In this document: positions 1 through 7,821 of the stretch, piece by piece
Layout of the letters: every line of letters begins with the position of its first letter
Position numbering within the stretch: position 1 is the first letter of the stretch
Origin: Curtobacterium sp. MCBD17_032
GTDB lineage: Bacteria; Actinomycetota; Actinomycetes; Actinomycetales; Microbacteriaceae
Direction: 5' to 3'
Assembly (NCBI RefSeq): GCF_003234855.1
Contig: NZ_QKTO01000001.1
Span: 62,001-126,000 of the forward strand
Length of the DNA: 64,000 nucleotides
Program-made: the position numbers and the translations under genes
The notes under the pieces: generated by a model
Told to the model about the DNA's origin: nothing
What the model saw: only the letters and a program-made list of their open reading frames with translations
Database searches by the model: none

Positions 1-283
1 GGAACGCGAACGGCAGCGGGCCTCCCGGGAAGTCGCCGTCCGCAGATGCGGTGAGCTGAACGGCGCTACCGTCGCCGTTCTCGTACGCGGTCGGCCCGAG
101 AGTGATTCTTGGTGCGATCTGGTGCTCCCGGATCCACTGCTCGATCTCTGCGGACCCCGTGTAGGTGGTGCCGTCGTCGGTGACGGACGCGTCCGCTGCG
201 AAGACGGCGAGCAGCGCGTCAGCGTCGTGTCGGTTCGTCGCGCCGATGAAGTCCTTCACGGGGCCTGCGGGGATCTCGGTCAT
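1..283 (-). CDS. SnoaL/NTF2-like protein, 3' end outside window
   Basis: The reading frame begins with ATG at 281-283 (MTEIPAGPVKDFIGATN) behind a good ribosome site (GGAGAAG) and runs off the left edge, so about 94 residues are visible. The pattern N-RHDADALLAVFAADASVTDDG followed by a tyrosine/threonine-rich strand and an EIEQWI helix is the start of an NTF2-like cone fold, as in SnoaL-type polyketide cyclases and small stress or epoxide-hydrolase-like enzymes. No catalytic assignment can be made. It is divergent from the MarR gene at 415 and is the natural candidate target of that regulator. GC content looks lower than in the chromosome to the right, in keeping with a mobile origin. Confidence 0.72.
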   Translation of the reverse strand, partial: MTEIPAGPVKDFIGATNRHDADALLAVFAADASVTDDGTTYTGSAEIEQWIREHQIAPRITLGPTAYENGDGSAVQLTASADGDFPGGPLPFAF

Positions 284-334
284 AGTTCTTCTCCAGTTGT
301 GTTGAGCGAGCTCTGACGGGCGGTACGTAAATAG

Positions 335-363
335 TGTCGCACGCGACAGTATGTGCTGTCGCG
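335..363. promoter_or_regulatory. Overlapping inverted repeats, probable MarR operator
   Basis: Three half-sites are packed into 29 bases between the divergent SnoaL-like and MarR genes. TGTCGC (335-340) pairs with GCGACA (343-348). CGCGACAG (342-349) also pairs perfectly with CTGTCGCG (356-363) across a 6-base spacer. Both repeats share the middle half-site. A possible minus-strand -10 (TACTGT) lies inside the second repeat, so binding would block transcription of the SnoaL-like gene. Operator function is inferred from position and symmetry. Confidence 0.5.
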
Positions 364-414
364 GAGGACAGTTAACTCCCAGCGGAAGGGTGCGCACCGC
401 AGTAGTGTCAGGGC

Positions 415-951
415 ATGCCAGCTGCTCGGAACGCCCGCGACCCGGAGCGCGAGACGAGGTACCGCTCTGCCCTCCTGACGGACCTCAGTCGGCTGATCTA
501 CCTGTGGGAGTCCCCGCAGTTCCAGTCGGAGGTGTTGACGCGATCAGGTGAGCCGCTTGACCAGTCGTCGCATCAGCTGCTCCGCCTGCTCGGGTTCTCT
601 GGCCCCCTTCGGCCGTCACAGATCGCGGAGCGGTTGAAGACCGGGGCATCGAATGTCAGCAAGATGTTGCGCCGACTGGAGGGGAACGGCTGGTTGAAGC
701 GCACGCCAGACCCAGCGGATGCGCGAGCCTCACTCGTTGGGCTGACCCCGGCTGGCGTTGAGGCGGCGCAGCACGTGTTTGACCTCGGCGACGACATGAT
801 CGCTCAAGTGCTGACGGGGTGGAACGCCCGCGACCTGGAGCACTACACGAACCTCACACGCCGCTTCGTCGATGATGCGTACGACGCTGCCGAAGTGATG
901 CGAGCGCGGGGCCTGACCCGCACGTGGACGTCCGACAGCTCCACCTCCTGA
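415..951 (+). CDS. MarR-family transcriptional regulator
   Basis: The 178-residue protein has the MarR winged-helix layout: an N-terminal dimer helix (SRLIYLWES), then LRPSQIAERLKTGASNVSKM as helix-turn-helix, LRRLEGNGWLKRTPDPADAR as wing, and a C-terminal dimer helix. The DPADAR wing motif is a hallmark of the family. The 40-residue N-terminal arm is slightly long for MarR. It is divergent from the SnoaL-like gene with an inverted-repeat array between, so it probably represses itself and that neighbour. It converges on the DUF4913 gene (10-base gap). Base composition is less GC-rich than the chromosomal genes after 2822, which suggests it belongs to the mobile segment. No ligand can be inferred. 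Confidence 0.85.
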   Translation: MPAARNARDPERETRYRSALLTDLSRLIYLWESPQFQSEVLTRSGEPLDQSSHQLLRLLGFSGPLRPSQIAERLKTGASNVSKMLRRLEGNGWLKRTPDPADARASLVGLTPAGVEAAQHVFDLGDDMIAQVLTGWNARDLEHYTNLTRRFVDDAYDAAEVMRARGLTRTWTSDSSTS

Positions 952-961
952 ACGCTGGCGC

Positions 962-1375
962 TTAGCCCTCGATTGTGCGGACATCGACGAATAGCCCGGG
1001 CGGCGGTGCTGTGTACGGCAGCGGGTCACCCGGCTCCGTGGTCCCGGACGTCTTCGCGAACGGCCCCACGGAGCTCAGGAGGACGCCCATGTGGTGATCG
1101 GCGTGGTCACGCCACCACACGCTCATCCCGGTCGCTCCGTCGTTCCGGAAGTGCTCCCAGCTGCGCCAGAGCGCATCGAGACGCGCCACGGCCTCCGGGT
1201 GCATCCACCAGCGAGGGTCCCACCGGAAGTCGCCCTTCGGGCTGACCTCGCGGCGGTAGGTGACGGTCAGGAACTCCCGCACGAACTCGTCGGCCGAGCC
1301 GTAGAACGTCTCGGGCTCCTCGAGCACGTCGTCGTCCTCGTCGATGTGGCCGTCCCACTCCGCGACGGCGCTCAT
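962..1375 (-). CDS. DUF4913 conjugation-associated protein
   Basis: The 137-residue soluble acidic protein starts at MSAVAEWDG. That ATG (1373-1375) overlaps the stop of the upstream coupling-protein remnant by an ATGA junction, which decides the start over a longer in-frame option. The core with WDPRWWMHPEA, then ALWRSWEHFRND and a WWRDHADHHMGVL stretch, is the DUF4913 signature. In actinobacterial plasmids and integrative elements such genes sit directly after the TraG/VirD4-type coupling protein, as here. Function is unknown; the position suggests an accessory of DNA transfer. The frame is intact although its upstream partner is broken. Confidence 0.8.
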   Translation of the reverse strand: MSAVAEWDGHIDEDDDVLEEPETFYGSADEFVREFLTVTYRREVSPKGDFRWDPRWWMHPEAVARLDALWRSWEHFRNDGATGMSVWWRDHADHHMGVLLSSVGPFAKTSGTTEPGDPLPYTAPPPGLFVDVRTIEG

Positions 1376-2821
1376 CGGCCGTCCTCCGCCTCGAGCGGCT
1401 GCACCGTCGAGGCGTTCAGCCACGGGTTGCCCTCTGCCGGCAGAGAGGACGCTAGCGACTCCGTGCGCTCGGCGCGGGCGGCGTCCTCGTAGGCGGCGAT
1501 CGACGCACGAACCTTCTCAGCGTCGGAACCTTCGTACCAGGGCGCCGTCTTCACCATCGAGGACCGCAAACCCGACGCGATCAAGATCGCGCGGCCACGG
1601 GGCAGCTCCGCCAACTCGGACGGGTCAAGGATGCGGCGGCGGTTGTTCTGCACGCTCGTCGACCGGACACCCTTGTTCATCGAGTACGAGATGGTCTCGT
1701 GGTCGTAGTCGCCGATCAGCTCGGACAACTCGCGCAGGAACTCAATCTCCTTGACACCGCCGAGGTACACGACCTCGTTGGCGGCGCTGAACAGCTTCCG
1801 CATGCCGGCGAGGGAGAACACTCGACGCCCTGGGACCAGGACTGGAAGATCGACATGATCGGGATCCCGCGCGACCCGTAGTGCGAGTACAGGTCCGGGA
1901 GGTCCTTCCACCGGCAGACGTTCGCGGCTTCGTCGAGGATGCACAGCAGCGGCGTGGCCATGCGGCCGCCGGGCTGCGTCTTCGCCAGGCGCTCGCCTGC
2001 CTCGACAACGGCGACCGTCAGCGCGGTCACCAGCGGCGCGGCCGTGCCCTCACCCTCCTTGGAGAGCGAGTAGAGGGTGTCGGTGCCGCGCACGAACTCG
2101 TCGGGGTTGAACTACGGGCGACGGTCGCCGCGCATGTTCCCGCCGACGGGCGTCACCCACCGGCCGATGCAGCTGTTCTGCAGCCAGCCCGCCATCTTCC
2201 GGCCGTCCCGTAGACGGCGGCGCGCTGCCGCTCAGAGGCGCGCGTCTCGGACTCGACGGCGTCCGCGACGAGCGGGTAGCCACCGTTCCGGAGGACGGCC
2301 ACCATCTCGCGGTTGTCGGGGTCGGTCAGCCACGTGAACACGTCGGTGATCGCGCGTCCGTCGAGGGCGGCTGCGAGCAGCATGCCGGCGAGGAGGTTCT
2401 TGCCGACGGGGTCGAAGTACGCATCGCCCTTGTCGCCGGGCTCGTGGGAACCGGAGGCGAAGTGCCCGGCCAGTTTCGCGGCCGTGGTGTCGTCGGTGAC
2501 GTAGGAGAGCGGGTTCCACCACCAGGTGGGCTCCTCGTCGACGACCTGCTGCGGGTCGAACACCCACGTCGTGCCGACCTCATCGCGCAGCTTCCGGGTC
2601 GTCTCGACGGTGTCGGGCTTGTTCGACGTCGCCAACAGGGCGCCGGGGGCGGCGAGGATCGCCGGGACGACCAGCGAGGTCGTCTTACCCACGCGGGGGC
2701 CGGCGATGCCGATCGTGACGTCCTCCCACGATGCGTAGAGCATCTCCCCGGAGTGCACGTCCTCCCCCAGCGGGACGCCGGGGCAGCTCTACAAGCCGAG
2801 GCGGGTGCCCTTCCCGAGCGG
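1372..2821 (-). pseudogene. Decayed TraG/VirD4-type conjugative coupling protein
   Basis: Read from right to left, the frames give a type IV secretion coupling ATPase. The stretch GPRVGKTTSLVVP is Walker A, WVFDPQQ and WWWNPLSY follow, then LLCILDEAANVC as Walker B, and IPIMSIFQSWSQG. The intact protein would pump DNA through a conjugation channel. At least four lesions are visible: an in-frame TAG at 2789-2791, a one-base frameshift near 2195-2202, a TAG at 2112-2114, and a second frameshift near 1819-1824. After it the frame continues VFSLAGMRKLFSAANEV to a stop at 1372. The N-terminal membrane region is missing because the homology stops against the alcohol dehydrogenase stop codon. Several independent lesions argue for true decay, not one sequencing error. 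Confidence 0.85.
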
Positions 2822-3865
2822 TCAGAGCGTCGGGACGACCACCGCGCGGCCGGACAGCTCGCCGGCCTCGAGCTTGCGGTACGCCTCGAGCGCGTCGGCG
2901 AGGGCGTACCGCTCGACGTCCGGCTCGATCTGCCCCGCGCGGTACATCGCGACGACGTCGTGCAGGTCCTCGATGGTGCCCCAGTAGGTGTTCGTGATCG
3001 TCGACTCGTACGGCGTCGAGAAGAAGTCCCACTCGGTGGTGCCGCCGGCGATGCCGACCACGGTGCAGCGCCCGCCGACGGCCATCGACGCCTGCGCGGT
3101 CTTGATGGTCGGGGTCGCGCCGACGAAGTCGAACGCCGTGTCGACGCCCTTGCCGCCGGTGATCTCACGGATCCGCGCGACCTGGTCGGGACCGCCGGGG
3201 ACGGTGATCGCGCCGCGCTCGGCAGCGCGGGCCATGGCGTCCTCCTTCATGTCCGTCGCGATGACGGTCGCGCCGGTGAGGGCGGTGAGGATCTGGACGG
3301 CGATCTGCCCGAGGCCGCCCAGGCCCACGACGAGCGCGTACTTCCCGCCGCCGGCCAGGTTCGGCAGGGAGTTCTTGACCGCGTGGTACGGCGTGAGGGC
3401 CGCGTCGCTCAGGGGTGCGGCGGCGACGGGGTCGGCGTCGCCGAGCGGCACGAGGTTGCGGGCGGGCACGGTCACGTACTCGGCCATGCCGCCGTCCCGC
3501 CCCAGGCCGATGGCCATGTACGGGTTCGTGGCGGCGTTCTCGCAGTACGTGTCCTGCCCCTTCGAGCAGTACCGGCAGTGCCCGCAGCCGACCGGCCCGT
3601 AGACCAGGTACGCGTCGCCCTCCGCGAAGCCGGTGACACCGTCCCCGACGGACTCGACCCAGCCGGAGTTCTCGTGTCCGAGGACGAACCCGGGCCGCTG
3701 TGCGCCGGGCTGCCCCTCCTGGAACTCGCGGTAGACGGCGACGTCGGAGTGGCACGCACCGGCACCGGCGACCTTGAGGAGCACCTCCCCCGGCCCGGGC
3801 GTGGGCTTCTCGACCTCGGTGAGGGAGGGGAACGTCCGGTACTGCTCGAACACGACTGCACGCAT
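2822..3865 (-). CDS. Zinc-dependent NAD(P)-alcohol dehydrogenase (MDR family)
   Basis: The 347-residue medium-chain dehydrogenase has a GroES-like N-terminal domain with the catalytic-zinc residues C in GACHSD and GHE. The structural-zinc loop is GCGHCRYCSKGQDTYC. The Rossmann domain (about residues 165-300) carries VVGLGGLGQIAVQ, and an acidic residue after strand 2 (ATDMKED) suggests NAD preference. Length is normal for the family. It likely oxidises a primary alcohol or reduces an aldehyde in the cytoplasm; the substrate is not readable. It is transcribed alone, divergent from the OsmC gene. Its stop codon abuts the decayed conjugative element. Confidence 0.9.
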   Translation of the reverse strand: MRAVVFEQYRTFPSLTEVEKPTPGPGEVLLKVAGAGACHSDVAVYREFQEGQPGAQRPGFVLGHENSGWVESVGDGVTGFAEGDAYLVYGPVGCGHCRYCSKGQDTYCENAATNPYMAIGLGRDGGMAEYVTVPARNLVPLGDADPVAAAPLSDAALTPYHAVKNSLPNLAGGGKYALVVGLGGLGQIAVQILTALTGATVIATDMKEDAMARAAERGAITVPGGPDQVARIREITGGKGVDTAFDFVGATPTIKTAQASMAVGGRCTVVGIAGGTTEWDFFSTPYESTITNTYWGTIEDLHDVVAMYRAGQIEPDVERYALADALEAYRKLEAGELSGRAVVVPTL

Positions 3866-3964
3866 GCCGCAAAGCTACACCTGTCGTCCATCTCGGCGGA
3901 GCGAGTGCGGGGGCCGTGGGACGAGCAGCGGTGGCATCCTGCGTCCCGCCTGTGCATCGGTTGC

Positions 3965-3980
3965 GAGAACGACCGTTCTC
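3965..3980. promoter_or_regulatory. Perfect inverted repeat upstream of OsmC gene
   Basis: GAGAACG and CGTTCTC are separated by AC, giving a 16-base perfect dyad. It sits just before a plausible -35 hexamer TTGACT (3984-3989), 57 bases upstream of the OsmC start and in the ADH/OsmC divergent spacer. Such a position fits an operator for a peroxide- or thiol-responsive repressor. No regulator gene is adjacent, so the binding protein is unknown. Confidence 0.45.
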
Positions 3981-4037
3981 CGGTTGACTCTGGTCGAGGG
4001 TCGCATCCGGCCCGCATCCCCGACGAAAGGAGCGGCC

Positions 4038-4478
4038 ATGCCCACGCGCACCGCACGTACCGCCTGGAACGGCGGCCTGAACGACGGCTCCGGCCAGGTC
4101 GAACTCTCCAGCTCGAAGGTCGGCACCTACGACGTGTCCTTCCCGAAGCGCGCCGCTGACGAGGCCGGCGGGACCACCAGCCCCGAGGAGCTCATCGCCG
4201 CAGCGCACTCGTCCTGCTACGCGATGCAGTTCTCGGCGATCCTCGGCGAGGCCGGCGGCACCGTCGAGTCCCTCGACGTCACGGCCGACGTCTCGCTCGG
4301 CCCGGACGCGGCCGGCGGCTTCAAGCTCACCGGCATCGTCCTCACCGTCTCCGGCGAGGTCTCCGGCATCGACGAGGCGGCCTTCCTGAAGGCGGCCGAC
4401 GAGGCGAAGGCGACCTGCCCGGTCAGCAAGGCCCTCACCGGCGTCGACATCGAGCTGCACGCCACGTTCGAGCAGTAA
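4038..4478 (+). CDS. OsmC-family peroxiredoxin
   Basis: The 146-residue protein follows a strong ribosome site (GAAAGGAG, 4025-4032). OsmC/Ohr proteins reduce organic hydroperoxides with a pair of cysteines. The N-terminal one is seen here in HSSCYAM (about residue 58), after the typical TSPEELIAAA helix, and the second in TCPVSKAL near residue 130. The N-terminus TARTAWNGGL with the phrase GSGQVELSSSKVG places it in the OsmC rather than the Ohr branch. It is monocistronic: a dyad lies in its promoter region and a strong hairpin follows the stop. Role: cytoplasmic defence against lipid or organic peroxides. Confidence 0.93.
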   Translation: MPTRTARTAWNGGLNDGSGQVELSSSKVGTYDVSFPKRAADEAGGTTSPEELIAAAHSSCYAMQFSAILGEAGGTVESLDVTADVSLGPDAAGGFKLTGIVLTVSGEVSGIDEAAFLKAADEAKATCPVSKALTGVDIELHATFEQ

Positions 4479-4495
4479 TCGCCGAGCACGCGCAT

Positions 4496-4537
4496 GACGG
4501 GAGGCCCGCCCACCGAACGGTGGGTGGGCCTCCCGTC
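4496..4537 (+). terminator. Long hairpin terminator, GGGAGGCC family
   Basis: A 19-base stem begins GACGGGAGGCCC and is closed by GGGCCTCCCGTC, with a GAAC loop and one imperfect pair. It lies 17 bases after the OsmC stop. There is no U-tract, as is usual in high-GC actinobacteria. It belongs to the stem family also seen at 7756, 33573, 50467, 54610, 55486 and 63505. Confidence 0.85.
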
Positions 4538-4570
4538 CGTCTCCCCACCGGCGGGATGCACAATGGCCTG

Positions 4571-6073
4571 ATGGCCGAACCGCTCCTCCCCGGCCCGTGG
4601 CCGGGCCGTCCACCCCGTCCACGCCCCAGGGCGCGGAGCGTCGCCCAGCACGACATGCGGGACATCCGTGCGCGGCTCCGCGGCACCGTCTACGAGGACG
4701 TCGCGCCGGACACCCGCTCGCTGCGGGAGCAGTACTCGGCCCGCCAGATCGTCGACTTCTGTCTCGACCTGGCCGAGGTCATGCTCGCCTCCGGTGCCGA
4801 CACCCGGAGCGTCGAGGCGGCCGTCATCGCGGTCGCGACGAAGTGGAACCTCGCGCCGCTCGACCTCGACTTCTCGGGCAGTGCGGTGACGATCCAGTAC
4901 TCCCCCGTCGACGGGCCGCCGCTCGTCAAGGTGCGCAGCACCCGCTCGGACGGCGCGGACCTGGCACGCCTGGCGTGGGCGAACCAGATCGTGGACGACG
5001 TCGTCCACGACGACCGGGACATGACCAGTGCCGTGAGCGCCCTCGTCGCGGTGCTCCGCATGCCGCCACGGTGGCCGACGTGGCTCGCGGACGTGGGGCT
5101 CTCGGTCCTCGGCACCTCGATCGCGATGCAGGCCGGAGGTGGCTGGCGTGCGGGCGTCGGGGCGTTCGTCCTCATGCTCGGCATCATCGTGTCCGGACGG
5201 TGGCTGACCGGGCGGGGCTACCCGCAGTTCTTCGTCTCCGGCGCTCAGGGTGCCGTGGCCTCGGTGATCGGCACGCTCGCGATCTGGGCGGACGTGCTCA
5301 CCCCGACCGGAGCGGCGACGATGGTGGCCGCCCTCGTGGTGCTCCTGCTGCCGCACGTGCAGCTCGTCACTTGGGCACAGGACGCGATCTCCGGGTTCCG
5401 GGCGATGGCGGTGGCCCGGGCCTTCACGATCGGGATGCTCATCGCGGCGATCGTCGTCGGGGTGCCGGCGGGCATCGCGATGACGCACTGGCTGCGGCTC
5501 GAGGTCGACCCGTCCGGCATCGTCACGCAGGCCCTGCCGCTCTGGGCGTCCCTGTCCCTGACGGTGGTCTCGGCGGGGGCGAACTGCTTCGTGCAGCAGG
5601 CGAGCGCCCGGGTGATCCCGGTCGCGGTGGTGCTCTCGGTGGCTGCGGGGGCGGCCCTCTGGCAGCTCCGGGCGTTCGGCCTGCCGCTGCTCGGGGCGAC
5701 CTTCGTCGCGTCGGTCCTGCTCGGGGTGCTCGCGACCTTCGCCGCGGTGCGGATGCGGACGGCCGTCGCGGCGATCGCGGTACCGGCCTTCTGTGGCGCA
5801 CTGCTGCCGGGTGTCGCGGTGTCGAACGCCCTGCTCAACGTGATGAGCGGGTCGTCGAGTTCGGTGCTCGACTTCGGGTCGGCAGTGACCGTGGCCCTGG
5901 CGATCGGGGCCGGGCTCGTCCTCGGCGGGCTCTTCGCGACGCCGGGGGCCCGTCGTGCGCTCCGCCGGGGCCGCCGGGTCGAGGTGCACTCGGTCCACAG
6001 CGACACCACCGCCATGCCGGTCATCCGGGACTCCGGCTACGACCCCGGGAACGGGTCCGTCCCGCGCTGGTGA
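4571..6073 (+). CDS. Threonine/serine exporter family protein (ThrE type)
   Basis: The 500-residue integral membrane protein begins with a soluble ThrE_1-type domain. It contains FCLDLAEVMLASGADTRSVE and VTIQYSPVDGPPLVKVRS, followed by about ten hydrophobic segments from residue 170 to 470. In Corynebacterium glutamicum ThrE exports threonine and serine with the proton gradient, and this protein has the same two-part layout (PF06738 then PF12821). I chose ATG 4571 (MAEPLLPG) because longer starts would run back toward the OsmC terminator; ATG 4556 is also possible. The C-terminal tail is hydrophilic and cytosolic. A weak long hairpin follows the stop. Confidence 0.88.
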   Translation: MAEPLLPGPWPGRPPRPRPRARSVAQHDMRDIRARLRGTVYEDVAPDTRSLREQYSARQIVDFCLDLAEVMLASGADTRSVEAAVIAVATKWNLAPLDLDFSGSAVTIQYSPVDGPPLVKVRSTRSDGADLARLAWANQIVDDVVHDDRDMTSAVSALVAVLRMPPRWPTWLADVGLSVLGTSIAMQAGGGWRAGVGAFVLMLGIIVSGRWLTGRGYPQFFVSGAQGAVASVIGTLAIWADVLTPTGAATMVAALVVLLLPHVQLVTWAQDAISGFRAMAVARAFTIGMLIAAIVVGVPAGIAMTHWLRLEVDPSGIVTQALPLWASLSLTVVSAGANCFVQQASARVIPVAVVLSVAAGAALWQLRAFGLPLLGATFVASVLLGVLATFAAVRMRTAVAAIAVPAFCGALLPGVAVSNALLNVMSGSSSSVLDFGSAVTVALAIGAGLVLGGLFATPGARRALRRGRRVEVHSVHSDTTAMPVIRDSGYDPGNGSVPRW

Positions 6074-6116
6074 CGCGTTGCACCCGGACGACGCCGCCGG
6101 AGACCGCGTCACGCAG

Positions 6117-6186
6117 CCGAGCCTCGCTCCGGCGGACATGATCCGGGCTCCTGGCCGCGGGACCTGTCCGCCAGCGCGAGGCTCGG
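6117..6186. terminator. Imperfect long hairpin after ThrE gene
   Basis: CCGAGCCTCGC (6117-6127) pairs with GCGAGGCTCGG (6176-6186), and an inner GGCGGACA/TGTCCGCC pair extends the stem. It lies between the ThrE-type gene and the convergent DUF2795 gene, so it could serve both. Confidence 0.55.
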
Positions 6187-6201
6187 CGCGGGCGTGACCG
6201 C

Positions 6202-6396
6202 CTAGTTCGCGTCCGTGACCGCGCTGGAGACGGCGGTCGGGGCGTCGTAGTCGCCCTCCGGGATCGCGCGGAGCGCCTCGAGGACGTCGTCGGGAGCGTT
6301 CTCGCCCTCGGCCGTCGACACGATGTCGTCCTTCGAGGCGGGGTAGTCGATGCCGCTCAGGTACTTCTGGATCTGGATGGGGTTCGGTGCTGCCAC
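6202..6396 (-). CDS. DUF2795 small protein
   Basis: The 64-residue protein starts at GTG 6394-6396 (VAAPNPIQIQKYL) behind GGAAGGA; longer in-frame starts lack a ribosome site. The stretch QKYLSGIDYPASKDDIV, then a helix ending in LRAIPEGDYDAPTAVSSAV, is the DUF2795 fold. This single short domain is widespread in actinobacteria and cyanobacteria, often in stress loci, and its function is unknown. Here it stands alone between the ThrE-type and TetR genes. Confidence 0.85.
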   Translation of the reverse strand: MAAPNPIQIQKYLSGIDYPASKDDIVSTAEGENAPDDVLEALRAIPEGDYDAPTAVSSAVTDAN

Positions 6397-6501
6397 GATC
6401 GGTTCCTTCCGTTGGGCCTCCCGGCTTACCCGGAGGCGCCTCGGCACCGGCCCAGCGGATGCGGCGAACGGCCAGCCCGCACCCGGGTCACCCGACCGTC
6501 G

Positions 6502-7194
6502 TCAGGCCGACCAGTTGTCGTCGTCCGACCAGGACACGTCGGACCAGGTCGACAGCCGACGCTGCGCGTGCGCCTCGTACCGCTCCATCCAGCCGCGCTC
6601 GAGCCGGGCCACCGCGCGGTCGAAGGCGGCGACGAGGTCGAGCTCGCTGCGCAGGAGCGCCTGCAGCTGCAGCCCCTCGTACAGGGCGATGAGCTGCTCC
6701 GCGCCACGGCGGGGGTCCATCGTGTGCGGCGCACGACCGACCGCGATGTCGTGCTCCAGGCCGCGCTTCACCTGCGCGAAGAACAGCTGGTACCGGGAGC
6801 GGAGGTACGTCGACATCGGGTGCTCCGGGTTGCCCGCGACGCTCAGCAGGGCGACGAGCAGCCGCATGAGCGCCGGGTCCTCGGCGTTCGAGGCGACGAT
6901 CGCGCGCAGGAGGTCGACGGTGCTGCCGTCCCCGACCTCACGCGTCACCTCGTCCATCCGCCCGCCGTTCCAGCGGTCCAGGGCTGCCAGGACGAGTCCG
7001 TCCCACGACGGGAAGTGCTGCTGCAGCTCGGAGGTGCTGATGTCGAGCCGCTCGGCGACGTGCTCGGCGCGCGCCTCGTGGAAGGGGACGTCACGGAGCA
7101 GGTCGACCGTCGCGCCCACGATCCTGATCCGCAGGTGCAGGGTCGCCGCGGCGGCGGCCGCGGCCATCGTGTCGGCGCTGGTGTCCTCGAGCAT
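6502..7194 (-). CDS. TetR-family transcriptional regulator
   Basis: The 230-residue regulator starts at ATG 7192-7194, preceded by GGAGGG; an upstream GTG at 7221 is less well placed. The N-terminal helix-turn-helix is recognisable in ATVDLLRDVPFHEARAEHVA, then LDISTSELQQHFPSWDGLVL. The usual TetR recognition helix phrase (stYrHF) has become QQHFPSW. The C-terminal two thirds is an all-helical ligand domain of the BetI/AcrR sort, with a hydrophobic YEGLQLQALLRSE helix. No target gene is adjacent in the same direction. A dyad at 7250-7270 in its own promoter region suggests autoregulation. Confidence 0.85.
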   Translation of the reverse strand: MLEDTSADTMAAAAAAATLHLRIRIVGATVDLLRDVPFHEARAEHVAERLDISTSELQQHFPSWDGLVLAALDRWNGGRMDEVTREVGDGSTVDLLRAIVASNAEDPALMRLLVALLSVAGNPEHPMSTYLRSRYQLFFAQVKRGLEHDIAVGRAPHTMDPRRGAEQLIALYEGLQLQALLRSELDLVAAFDRAVARLERGWMERYEAHAQRRLSTWSDVSWSDDDNWSA

Positions 7195-7249
7195 CGTGCC
7201 CTCCGTGTCCGGGACGAGCACGGTCAGGTCGTGGCCGAGGCGTCCGGGG

Positions 7250-7270
7250 GTGCGGACGTCCTGTCCGCAC
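7250..7270. promoter_or_regulatory. Inverted repeat, candidate TetR operator
   Basis: GTGCGGAC (7250-7257) and GTCCGCAC (7263-7270) form perfect 8-base arms around GTCCT. The site is 56 bases upstream of the TetR start in the divergent spacer, where an autoregulatory TetR site is expected. It could also control the small gene at 7404. Confidence 0.5.
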
Positions 7271-7403
7271 GTCGATCTTCCCGTAGATCACGGGCGACGA
7301 GCATCCCCGGTACGGGGGTCGGCAACATGGGGGACACCGCGCGGACGCGCACCGAGCTCCTCCGGCACGGGCGTGTCCCGCCGGGATGTGTGACGATGCC
7401 GCC

Positions 7404-7724
7404 ATGTCCCCGAACGACTCCACCGCCCACGGGCTCGCGACGATGGCCTCCGCGGGCTTCGAGTTCGGCAGCACCGCCGAGCAGGTGGCGCACGACGTCC
7501 GCACGATGTGGGAGCACCTCGGCCGCCCCGACGGCGCCTTCGAGGCCGCGGCCGCCGCGATCGCCGTCCTGCCCCAGCGCCCCGAGGTGCCCGTCGCACT
7601 GCAGGCCCGGCGCCGCGAGTTCGAAGAGGCCGTCGGCATCAACCCCGTCGAGGTCGAGCTGGCGGCGGCCCTCGCGGCCCGGGAACTCCTCGAGACGATG
7701 GCACGGACCTGCGGGACGCGCTGA
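7404..7724 (+). CDS. Small helical protein of unknown function
   Basis: The 106-residue protein begins at ATG 7404 (MSPNDSTAHG); no convincing ribosome site precedes it, so transcription may be nearly leaderless. It is soluble, alanine-rich and helical, with a central AFEAAAAAIAVLPQRPEVP stretch and no cysteine until near the C-terminus (RTCGTR). I do not recognise a family. It diverges from the TetR gene, from which it may be regulated, and is followed by a perfect 36-base palindromic terminator, which supports a real transcript. Confidence 0.6.
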   Translation: MSPNDSTAHGLATMASAGFEFGSTAEQVAHDVRTMWEHLGRPDGAFEAAAAAIAVLPQRPEVPVALQARRREFEEAVGINPVEVELAAALAARELLETMARTCGTR

Positions 7725-7755
7725 CCGGGCGACGGCGGGACGGACCACCGGACCA

Positions 7756-7791
7756 CGGGAGGCCCGTGGTCACGTGACCACGGGCCTCCCG
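7756..7791. terminator. Perfect 36-base palindromic terminator
   Basis: Both halves are exact reverse complements; the left half is CGGGAGGCCCGTGGTCAC. It lies between the convergent small gene (ends 7724) and SDR gene (ends 7822), so it can act on both strands. It belongs to the GGGAGGCC family. Confidence 0.88.
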
Positions 7792-7821
7792 TCCGGCACG
7801 GCGTCGGGCGCCGCGTTGCGA

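Noticed and set aside
1372-2821. The coupling-gene frame breaks as one sequencing error
   Set aside because: Two nonsense codons and two frameshifts plus a missing N-terminus are unlikely to be a single artefact, especially as surrounding genes are intact.
2326-3168. Ser/Arg-rich minus-strand frame spanning ADH and the coupling remnant
   Set aside because: It is an out-of-frame reading of two recognised genes with extreme Arg/Ser/Pro content.
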